Below, piece after piece: positions 1 to 5,607 of a stretch of DNA of 5,834 bases. The notes under the pieces are model-generated. The model saw only the letters and a program-made list of their open reading frames with translations, had not been told where the DNA came from and ran no database searches. This stretch comes from AV69 sp036498205 (GTDB lineage: Bacteria; Verrucomicrobiota; Verrucomicrobiia; Chthoniobacterales; UBA10450), in the NCBI GenBank assembly GCA_036498205.1, contig DASXIC010000073.1, positions 1 through 5,834 of the forward strand, read 5' to 3'. The position numbers and the translations under genes were made by a program. The first letter of the stretch is position 1. Each line of letters opens with the position of its first letter.

Positions 1-780
1 GGCGCCGGCGCGCGCAATTCCGATCTCGCGTTTCATCCGGTCGTGCGCAAAAACTACGCGGTCCTTTCCGAGGCGATCCTGAGCGGCGCATCGGCGCAAC
101 TGCGCAACATGGCGACGACTGCGGGCAATCTGTTGCAACGAACGCGCTGCATGTATTTCCGTGACACGGCCATGGCGTGTAACAAGCGAGAGCCGGGCAG
201 CGGATGCGCGGCGATCACGGGAGTTAATCGAACTCTGGCAATTCTCGGGACGAGCGAACAGTGTATCGCGACAAATCCCTCCGACATGAACGTGGCCATG
301 GCCGCACTGGAAGCGACGATTCATGTGCGCGGGACTAAAGGAGAGCGAAGCATTCCGATTGGCGACTTTCATCTTTTGCCCGGCAATACGCCGCAACGTG
401 AGACAGTGCTCGAGCCGGGCGATCTGATCACGCACGTCACGATTCCGCCGCCCGCGCCGGGAAACCGCTCGCTCTATTTGAAATTGCGCGACCGCGCTTC
501 TTACGAATTCGCTCTCGCGTCGGCGGCAGTCGTAGTGACCGCGGCGAATGGAAAGATTACACGGGCGCGAGTTGCACTTGGTGGAGTAGGTACAAAGCCT
601 TGGAGGTCAACCGAAGCTGAGAACGAACTAACGAATCAGCCGGCGACCCAGGCCGTTTTCCAGAAAGCGGCCGAGGCGGCGCTGCGCAATGCGAAGCCGC
701 AAAGCCAAAATGGTTTCAAGGTTGAGCTGGCGAAGCGTTGTCTCGTGCACGCGCTGAAGCTTGCGACCCAAAATGCCTAA
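1..780 (+). CDS. FAD-binding subunit of a xanthine dehydrogenase-family (PaoB/YagS-type) molybdenum oxidoreductase, 5' partial
   Basis: The frame is open from base 1 (GAGARNSDLAFHP...) and ends at TAA 778-780, giving 259 residues. Family members have about 320, so roughly 60 N-terminal residues, including the first FAD-binding part, lie left of the window. The subunit accepts electrons from the Mo centre through Fe-S clusters and holds FAD. Visible landmarks, numbered from base 1, are the FAD-domain segment LRNMATTAGNLLQRTRC (about residues 34-50) and a four-cysteine pattern C50-x9-C60-x8-C69-x18-C88, inside RTRC, ACNKR, GSGCAA and EQCIA. By family knowledge this matches the extra 4Fe-4S cluster insertion of the periplasmic aldehyde oxidase subunit PaoB. 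A CO-dehydrogenase flavoprotein C-terminal domain follows from about residue 155 (LKLRDRASYEFALASAAVVV, then ALGGVGTKPW). The first in-frame start-like codon is GTG at 43, but homology runs through it, so it is not the true start. The molybdenum subunit follows 17 bp later. The substrate cannot be read from the sequence. Confidence 0.95.
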   Translation, partial: GAGARNSDLAFHPVVRKNYAVLSEAILSGASAQLRNMATTAGNLLQRTRCMYFRDTAMACNKREPGSGCAAITGVNRTLAILGTSEQCIATNPSDMNVAMAALEATIHVRGTKGERSIPIGDFHLLPGNTPQRETVLEPGDLITHVTIPPPAPGNRSLYLKLRDRASYEFALASAAVVVTAANGKITRARVALGGVGTKPWRSTEAENELTNQPATQAVFQKAAEAALRNAKPQSQNGFKVELAKRCLVHALKLATQNA

Positions 781-797
781 CGAATGAAGTCCTGATC

Positions 798-3068
798 ATG
801 CCGGAAAGCGCGCAGATGTCGGTGATCGGCAAACCGCAACGGCGGGTGGATGGCCCGCTAAAAGTGAGCGGCCGGGCCATGTACGCGACCGATCACAATT
901 TCCCGGGGATGCTCTATGCCGTTCCAGTTGAGGCGACGATTGCTAACGGCAAAATCCAAAAAATCGACACCGCTGCGGCCGAAACAATGCCGGGCGTGCG
1001 CGCGATCTTTCATCGGGAAAACATCGGCAAGATTTCGCGTTCGACGATGGGAGAAGGATTCGACGGCATCTGCATCGAGCGGCGTCCGGCATTCGAGGAC
1101 GATGTAGTTCGTTACTACGGCCAATACGTTGCTCTCGCGGTCGCCGATACTTTCGAGGCAGCCAAAGCTGCGACGGATGCGGTCCGCGTCAGTTACAGCA
1201 AGGAAAAATCAAACGTCGAAGCCGATCTCAAAGCTGACGACGACCCGGAGGAAGTTGGGACCAGCTATGGTCCGGAGAAGCGTTTGCAAAGCGAGCGCGG
1301 CGATGCGGAAAGCGCGTTCGGCAGCGCGGCGGTGAAGTTGGACCAGACCTACGTCACGCCATCCGAAACGCACAACCCGATCGAGTTACAGGCGGCGATC
1401 GCGATTTGGGAAGGCGATAAGCTGACGCTCTACGAAGAGTCGCAGGCGATCTTCAATATGCGCGGTGTCCTCGCGCAGATGTTCGGTTTGCCGAAAGAAA
1501 ACGTGCGCGTGATCACGAAGTTCGTGGGCTCCGGTTTCGGGAGCAAGCTTTGGCCGTGGACGCATTGTCCTTTGGCCGCGGCGGCCGCGCGACAGTTAGG
1601 CAAGCCGGTCAAGCTGGTGCTCAGCCGCAGGATGACTTTCCAGACGGCCGGTCATCGCGCGCGCACACAACAGCGTGTCCGGCTCGGCGCCACGCCTGAT
1701 GGCAAGCTCGTCTCGCTCCTGCACGATTACGTTTACGAGCGTTCGATGCTCGACGAATACCATGAGAACTGCGGCGAAGCGACGGCGTTCCATTACAGCG
1801 TGCCGAACCTGCGGGTAAAATTCGGGCGCGCCAAACGCAACATCGGCACCCCATCGGACATGCGCGGTCCCGGAGCGGTGCCCGGACTTTACGCGACCGA
1901 GTCGGCCATGAACGAGCTAGCCGACCAACTCAAGATGGATCCGGTGCAGCTCCGTGTTCTCAACGAACCGAAGATCGACGAGTCGTTAGGTATCCCATTT
2001 TCTTCGCGTCATTACCTTGAGTGTCTGCAGCTCGGAGCGGAAAAGTTTGGCTGGTCGAAACGCAACCCGGAGATCGGCTCCATGAAGGGCGATGGAGTGA
2101 CGCTCGGCTGGGGAATGGCTGGGGCTGCATGGGTCGCGGCGCGATTTCCGGCTGCCGCAACTATCGAGTTGCACGACGACGGCACGACGCGAGTAGCGTG
2201 CGGGACACAAGACATAGGCACCGGCACCTACACAGTCCTGGCACAGCTTGCGGCCGAAAAAACCGGCGTTCCTCTCGACAAAGTGGAGGTAGCGTTGGGC
2301 GAAACTTCACTTCCCGAAGGCCCAATCTCCGGAGGTTCGATGGCTACCGCATCGGTGATTCCAGCGGTAATGGCCGCGGCAAACAAGGCAATCGATGCGC
2401 TGTTCAATGTCGCGACCTCAACGCCGGGATCGCCCTTCGAAAAACACAAGCCCGACGAGCTGGGCTTCGAGGGCGGACGTGTCTTTATCAAAGCGAATGG
2501 TCCGGCCGGTGGCGTGCCCTTCGCCGACGTGCTGAGACGGGCAAACATTCGTCTCGTTAGCGGCAGCGGCAAATCCGAGGCGACTTTTGGTAATCCGAAG
2601 CCGAAGTTCTCGAGCCACTCCTTCGGTTGTCACTTCGTCGAAGTGACATGGCAACCGGAGATCGCTCGGTTACGCGTCAATCGCGTGGTGACGGTGATTG
2701 ATGCCGGCAGGATCATCAATCCACTCGCAGGTCGCAACCAGATCGAAGGTGCCGTCGTAATGGGAATTGGCATGGCGTTGCTCGAGCATACGACCTACGA
2801 CCCGCAGAACGGCGCGCCAATTAATTCAAATCTGGCTGACTACATCGTGGCGGTGAACGCGGATGTGCCGAAGCTCGATGTCGACTTCGTCGATTTCCCG
2901 GATTTACACCTGAACGAACTCGGCGCCCGCGGCATAGGCGAGATCGGACTCGCCGGCATCGCCGCGGCGATCACGGCCGCAGTCCATCATGCGACGGGCC
3001 TTCGCGTTCGGGAACTGCCTGTAAAAATTGAGGATTTGCTAGCGCCGCCGGTGACGGTTGCGAGCTGA
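798..3068 (+). CDS. Xanthine dehydrogenase-family molybdopterin-binding catalytic subunit (PaoC/YagR-type aldehyde oxidase large subunit)
   Basis: A 756-residue protein, close to the ~730 residues of E. coli PaoC. It carries the molybdenum cofactor and performs hydroxylation, typically aldehyde to carboxylate or oxidation of an N-heterocycle. The N-terminal Ald_Xan_dh_C (hammerhead) domain is at about residues 10-140 (RRVDGPLKVSGRAMYATD), and the Mo-binding domains fill the rest. Visible cofactor and active-site landmarks are GSGFGSK (244-250), RGPGAVPGLYATES (from 356), GTQDIGTGT (469-477), ISGGSMATAS (510-519), and the catalytic base Glu715 in GARGIGEIGLAG. That glutamate sits 41 residues from the C-terminus, as in PaoC. 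I chose ATG 798 because family homology begins just after it (MSVIGKPQRRVDG) and a weak GAAG lies 8 nt upstream. An in-frame TTG at 738 would overlap the preceding gene by 43 bp and adds unrelated residues. No signal peptide is seen; in PaoABC the Tat signal is on the 2Fe-2S subunit, which would be off-window, so location is undecided. It shares an operon with the FAD subunit. The stop is TGA 3066-3068. Confidence 0.95.
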   Translation: MPESAQMSVIGKPQRRVDGPLKVSGRAMYATDHNFPGMLYAVPVEATIANGKIQKIDTAAAETMPGVRAIFHRENIGKISRSTMGEGFDGICIERRPAFEDDVVRYYGQYVALAVADTFEAAKAATDAVRVSYSKEKSNVEADLKADDDPEEVGTSYGPEKRLQSERGDAESAFGSAAVKLDQTYVTPSETHNPIELQAAIAIWEGDKLTLYEESQAIFNMRGVLAQMFGLPKENVRVITKFVGSGFGSKLWPWTHCPLAAAAARQLGKPVKLVLSRRMTFQTAGHRARTQQRVRLGATPDGKLVSLLHDYVYERSMLDEYHENCGEATAFHYSVPNLRVKFGRAKRNIGTPSDMRGPGAVPGLYATESAMNELADQLKMDPVQLRVLNEPKIDESLGIPFSSRHYLECLQLGAEKFGWSKRNPEIGSMKGDGVTLGWGMAGAAWVAARFPAAATIELHDDGTTRVACGTQDIGTGTYTVLAQLAAEKTGVPLDKVEVALGETSLPEGPISGGSMATASVIPAVMAAANKAIDALFNVATSTPGSPFEKHKPDELGFEGGRVFIKANGPAGGVPFADVLRRANIRLVSGSGKSEATFGNPKPKFSSHSFGCHFVEVTWQPEIARLRVNRVVTVIDAGRIINPLAGRNQIEGAVVMGIGMALLEHTTYDPQNGAPINSNLADYIVAVNADVPKLDVDFVDFPDLHLNELGARGIGEIGLAGIAAAITAAVHHATGLRVRELPVKIEDLLAPPVTVAS

Positions 3069-3073
3069 GCGCC

Positions 3074-3094
3074 AAAAGTCGGACAAAATCTGAC
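3074..3094 (-). terminator. Weak intrinsic terminator candidate for the sulfite-oxidase-like gene
   Basis: Arms 3078-3083 and 3089-3094 form a 6-bp stem with one G-U pair around a 5-nt loop. Read on the minus strand, the stem is followed at once by four Ts (3077-3074). It lies 15 nt beyond the minus-strand TAG stop, in the 41-bp convergent gap. The stem and T-tract are both short, so efficiency is doubtful. On the plus strand no T-run follows, so it is not an evident terminator for the oxidase operon. A second small hairpin (arms 3098-3101 and 3107-3110, perfect 4 bp) abuts the stop codon. Confidence 0.35.
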
Positions 3095-3109
3095 GCTGAG
3101 TTCGCGACT

Positions 3110-3751
3110 CTAAGAGAACCTGTCTTCGGCCCAGGGATCGGCAGTGTTACTGTAACCGCGGACTTCCCAGAAACCCGGTTGATCTTGGGCGACGAATTCG
3201 ATCGCGTTGACGAACTTGGCCCCTTTCCACGCATACAGCTTTGGCATGATCACTCGGGCGGGCCCGCCGTGATCGCGCGTGATCGGTTTGCCGTCGAACC
3301 GAGTGGCGATCAACGCGTCGTCGTCGAGCGCGTCTTCGAGACGGACATTGGTCGAATAACCATCGTAGCTGCGGAAGAGGATGTGCCGCACTTCCGGTTT
3401 TGGTTTCACGACCTCGGCCAAGGTGAAAAAGGCGACCCCGCGCCAGTGGCAATCGAATTTGCTCCAGGTGGTCACACAATGGAAATCGCTCACGTCCTCG
3501 AATTGTTCGAGGGCGTTGAATTCTTCCCAGGTAAATGTCTTCGGGTTCTCGACCAGACCGCCTACTTCAAGGCGCCAATCGGCCAGGGCAATCTCGGGCT
3601 TAATACCGAGATCGAGGATGGGAAAACCCTGGGTGAGATGCTGACCTGGCGGGAGCCGATTGGTCGACCGCACGGCCGGCTTGGCTTTGCCGGCCATTTT
3701 GCGCGCCCAACGTTCTTTGCGCTCGATCAGGCTTGGGTTCGGCTTACTCAC
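3110..3751 (-). CDS. Sulfite oxidase-like molybdopterin-dependent oxidoreductase (COG2041, small single-domain type)
   Basis: A 213-residue protein with one oxidoreductase molybdopterin-binding domain (the sulfite oxidase, YuiH and MsrP superfamily). Visible markers are RLPPGQHLTQGFPILDLG (about 32-49), the Mo-ligand cysteine Cys92 in DFHCVTTWSKFDCHW, the segment HILFRSYDGYS (about 123-133), and the strongly conserved RDHGGPARVIMPKLYAWKG (159-177). It lacks the C-terminal dimerisation domain of eukaryotic and Sor-type sulfite oxidases. It also lacks the twin-arginine signal of MsrP, so a cytoplasmic location is expected. The family's physiological substrate is generally not established, so calling it a sulfite oxidase would go too far. 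The start is GTG 3751-3749: it gives about 30 residues before the conserved LPPGQHLT, and I see no in-frame ATG in the nearby upstream sequence I checked. No Shine-Dalgarno is evident, and the start lies inside a small inverted repeat. The gene converges on the oxidase operon and diverges from the gene at 3912. The stop is TAG. Confidence 0.93.
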   Translation of the reverse strand: MSKPNPSLIERKERWARKMAGKAKPAVRSTNRLPPGQHLTQGFPILDLGIKPEIALADWRLEVGGLVENPKTFTWEEFNALEQFEDVSDFHCVTTWSKFDCHWRGVAFFTLAEVVKPKPEVRHILFRSYDGYSTNVRLEDALDDDALIATRFDGKPITRDHGGPARVIMPKLYAWKGAKFVNAIEFVAQDQPGFWEVRGYSNTADPWAEDRFS

Positions 3752-3762
3752 ACTTTGAGTGT
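3746..3762. repeat. Overlapping short inverted repeats at the start codon of the sulfite-oxidase-like gene
   Basis: Two alternative perfect 5-bp inverted repeats overlap here: ACTCA (3746-3750) with TGAGT (3756-3760), and ACACT (3750-3754) with AGTGT (3758-3762). Both include or touch the minus-strand GTG start (3751-3749). A hairpin in the mRNA could partly mask the start codon, or the DNA palindrome could be an operator. The arms are short enough to arise by chance. Confidence 0.25.
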
Positions 3763-3911
3763 AGATGGCCGTGGTGTTGCTGCAAAATCTCGGTCCTGCA
3801 CGGACAGCCGTACCGGCTGAAAGAGAAAAATACGAGCAGGCTATACACTGGCCGATACAGCGGAATTTTGTGCTTCACTCGCACCAGAAGCATCCGCGAC
3901 ATTATCGCCGG
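3752..3911. promoter_or_regulatory. Divergent intergenic spacer, probable two-way promoter region
   Basis: These 160 bp separate the minus-strand sulfite-oxidase-like gene from the plus-strand exported DUF885-like gene, so promoters for both should lie here. I see no convincing -35/-10 pair. The best plus-strand candidate is TATACA at 3842-3847, but the nearest -35-like CTGAAA (3817-3822) is 19 bp away, which is long. The left half carries two adjacent inverted repeats, recorded separately. An A-rich run (3820-3831) follows them. An open frame begins at ATG 3765 and runs into the downstream gene, but its translation has no recognisable character. Confidence 0.4.
3793..3819. repeat. Tandem inverted repeats in the divergent spacer
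   Basis: A perfect 6-bp inverted repeat, CAGCCG (3805-3810) and CGGCTG (3814-3819), surrounds a 3-nt TAC spacer. It is immediately preceded by GTCC (3793-3796) and GGAC (3802-3805), another perfect 4-bp repeat around 5 nt. No T-run follows on either strand, so these are not intrinsic terminators. Their place between divergent genes suggests a protein-binding operator or a structured leader, but nothing in the sequence names a regulator. Confidence 0.4.
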
Positions 3912-5219
3912 ATGAAGCGCTGCCTGTTTTTTGTTTTCGCTGCAAGCGTCATTGCGACGACATCAATTACGGCGGCCGTGGAGATTGCCGACCCCGCACC
4001 CGACATTAATAAAATTGCGGAACGTTACGTGAAGCTGGTGTTGGCGATGGGACAGCACGATGCGGATTACGTTGACGCTTATTACGGGCCGCCGGAATGG
4101 AAGACTCAGGCCGCTGGGGAACAGAAACCGTTGGATGCGATTGCGACTGAGGCGGCCCAGTTGGGCGAGCGTCTGGGAAAAATTACCGAGCCTCAGGACG
4201 AAATGGGACAGTTGCGCCGAAAATATCTGCTGAAGCAGCTCTCAGCCCTGGGGGCACGGGTACGGATCGTCAAAGGCGAGCGAATGACTTTCGATCAGGA
4301 ATCACGCGCACTTTACGACGCGGTGGCGCCGACCCTGCCAGAATCTCAGTTCCAGGAAATTCTGGCGAGGCTGGAGAAGAAAATCCCCGGGGCGGGGCCT
4401 TTGAGCGAACGCTACGACCGGTGGCGGAAAGCTTTTCTGATCCCTAACGAGAAGTTGGATGCAGTCTTTCAGCTTGCAATCAAAGCCTGCCGGGAACGGA
4501 CGCTGGCTCACATTCAGTTGCCGACGAACGAAAGTTTTACGGTAGAGTACGTCACGGGCAAACCGTGGGGCGGCTACAATTGGTATCAAGGCAATTACCG
4601 GAGCATCATTCAGGTGAACACCGAGCTGCCGAACTACATCGATCGCGCCATCGATCTGGCCGCGCACGAGGGTTATCCCGGGCATCATGTTTACAATTCC
4701 TTGCTGGAAAAGAACCTGGTGCGCGATCGGAGCTGGGCAGAGTTCAGCATTTATCCGCTTTACTCACCGCAATCACTGATCGCGGAAGGGACGGCAAACT
4801 TCGGTCGCGAAGTCGTATTTACGCCAGCGGAACGGCTGGAGTTCGAGAAAAAGGTGCTATGGCCCGCGGCTGGTCTCGATCCGGTTCGGGCGGAGGAATA
4901 CTACGTGGTGCAAGAGATGACGAAGCAACTGGAGTATTCGGTAAATGAAGCGGCTCGGCGCCTGGTGAACGGCGAAATCGATGCGAATGCCGCGGCGACC
5001 TGGCTGGAAAAATACGCGTTGCTGGATCCGGCCCGGGCAAGGCAGCGCGCACAATTCATCGAGCATTACCGCAGCTACGTAATCAACTATAATCTCGGCG
5101 AAGACATGGTGCGGACCTACATCGTGCGGCGCGGCGGGACGGCCGACCAACCCGAGAAACGGTGGCAGGAATTTCAGCAATTGCTTTCATCGCCGCGATT
5201 GCCTGAAGCGTTGAAATAG
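3912..5219 (+). CDS. Exported DUF885-like putative metallohydrolase with HExxPGHH motif
   Basis: A 435-residue protein from ATG 3912, with stop TAG 5217-5219. The N-terminus (KR at residues 2-3, then a hydrophobic stretch LFFVFAASVIA, then TSITAA) is a Sec-type signal peptide, probably cut near residue 22, so the protein should act outside the cytoplasm. Cys4 is not in a lipobox. The mature part is largely charged and helical, with the central motif H252-E-G-Y-P-G-H-H259 in DLAAHEGYPGHHVYN and a downstream acidic motif IAEGTANFG with Glu292. This HE..PGHH followed by EG pattern is what DUF885 family proteins carry; they are thought to be zinc peptidases. Zinc ligands here would plausibly be His252, His258 or His259, and Glu292, but that is inference. 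The frame stays open upstream to ATG 3765. I preferred 3912 because the upstream 49 residues would bury the signal peptide inside the protein. No clear Shine-Dalgarno is present. The substrate is unknown. The neighbours give no pathway hint beyond another exported peptidase 0.4 kb downstream. Confidence 0.82.
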   Translation: MKRCLFFVFAASVIATTSITAAVEIADPAPDINKIAERYVKLVLAMGQHDADYVDAYYGPPEWKTQAAGEQKPLDAIATEAAQLGERLGKITEPQDEMGQLRRKYLLKQLSALGARVRIVKGERMTFDQESRALYDAVAPTLPESQFQEILARLEKKIPGAGPLSERYDRWRKAFLIPNEKLDAVFQLAIKACRERTLAHIQLPTNESFTVEYVTGKPWGGYNWYQGNYRSIIQVNTELPNYIDRAIDLAAHEGYPGHHVYNSLLEKNLVRDRSWAEFSIYPLYSPQSLIAEGTANFGREVVFTPAERLEFEKKVLWPAAGLDPVRAEEYYVVQEMTKQLEYSVNEAARRLVNGEIDANAAATWLEKYALLDPARARQRAQFIEHYRSYVINYNLGEDMVRTYIVRRGGTADQPEKRWQEFQQLLSSPRLPEALK

Positions 5220-5374
5220 GTCCGATGCCGGACCGGCGCATTATGCACTCGTCTCGAGTGTTCTGATGAATGTCCCGTTCGGCACCGCTCTGGGAACAAA
5301 CCTGACGCTCCTACTTATTTACAGGCTGATCATGAATTTCGTTGTCACACGTCTGTCGTCACTCAAAGTAAGCC
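5220..5374. other. Intergenic spacer upstream of the CDGSH gene
   Basis: These 155 bp contain no coding frame I can support. They hold the hairpin at 5245-5261 and, just before the next gene, the decamer CACTCAAAGT (5360-5369), which also occurs directly upstream of the sulfite-oxidase-like start on the other strand. A promoter for the CDGSH gene is likely here, but I could not pick out a credible -35/-10 pair. Confidence 0.4.
5245..5261 (+). terminator. Hairpin downstream of the DUF885-like gene, possible terminator
   Basis: CACTCG (5246-5251) and CGAGTG (5255-5260) pair perfectly around a 3-nt TCT loop, extended by a G-U pair at 5245/5261. It begins 26 nt after the TAG stop of the exported hydrolase gene. 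The following bases (TTCTGATG) are only weakly T-rich, so it may be a poor intrinsic terminator or simply a stabilising 3' hairpin. Confidence 0.4.
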
Positions 5375-5593
5375 ATGGCCGAAGTAACAATCCAAATAAT
5401 CAAGAATGGCCCCTATATCGTGACGGGGCCGGTTGAGTTGAAAGACGCAGAGGGAAACTCCTATCCGACGGAGAAACGGATGGCGCTGTGCCGCTGCGGC
5501 GCCTCGACCACCAAACCGTTCTGTGACGGAACACATTCGAAAATTGGCTTTAAGGCAGCGGAAAAAGCGGTGCCGGAATCGGCCGAAAGCTAG
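5375..5593 (+). CDS. CDGSH-type (NEET-like) 2Fe-2S protein
   Basis: A complete 72-residue protein from ATG 5375 to TAG 5591-5593. The iron-sulfur motif is textbook: Cys39-x-Cys41-x2-Ser-x3-Pro-x-Cys50-Asp-Gly-Thr-His54 (CRCGASTTKPFCDGTH). This gives the three-Cys, one-His ligation of a redox-active and labile 2Fe-2S cluster. A beta-rich N-terminal part (IIKNGPYIVTGPVELKDAEG, about residues 8-27) is usual in small bacterial members, and the tail after residue 60 is short, charged and Ala/Glu-rich. No signal peptide or membrane anchor is seen, unlike mitochondrial mitoNEET, so it should be a soluble cytoplasmic protein. Bacterial CDGSH proteins are linked to electron or Fe-S transfer, but the exact role is unknown. 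Only one CDGSH motif is present. The next gene begins 14 nt after its stop, so the two may be cotranscribed. A clear Shine-Dalgarno is lacking upstream. Confidence 0.95.
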   Translation: MAEVTIQIIKNGPYIVTGPVELKDAEGNSYPTEKRMALCRCGASTTKPFCDGTHSKIGFKAAEKAVPESAES

Positions 5594-5607
5594 ACGTTGC
5601 AACACCG

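Noticed and set aside
738..797. TTG 738 as start of the molybdenum subunit
   Set aside because: It overlaps the end of the FAD subunit by 43 bp and adds residues not typical of the family. ATG 798 sits just before the conserved N-terminus.
2021..2560. A 179-codon plus-strand frame inside the molybdenum subunit gene
   Set aside because: It is out of frame with the strongly conserved catalytic subunit, and its translation is Arg/Gly/Ser-rich low-information sequence typical of a shadow frame.
3179..3820. A 213-codon open frame on the plus strand, opposite the sulfite-oxidase-like gene
   Set aside because: It is antisense to a gene with clear family motifs (DFHCVTTWSKFDCHW, RDHGGPARVIMPK). Its own translation shows no recognisable domain, so it is a frame shadow in GC-rich DNA.
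3765..3911. 49-residue N-terminal extension of the DUF885-like protein from ATG 3765
   Set aside because: It would place a good signal peptide (starting at 3912) inside the protein, and the extra residues look like translated spacer containing inverted repeats.
3752..3911. A molybdenum-cofactor riboswitch in the leader of the sulfite-oxidase-like gene
   Set aside because: The spacer has small hairpins, but I could not recognise the conserved elements of that riboswitch, so the idea rests only on the neighbouring gene type.
4302..4688. A 128-codon minus-strand frame within the DUF885-like gene
   Set aside because: It lies opposite the region leading into the HExxPGHH motif and has no recognisable family features or plausible start context.
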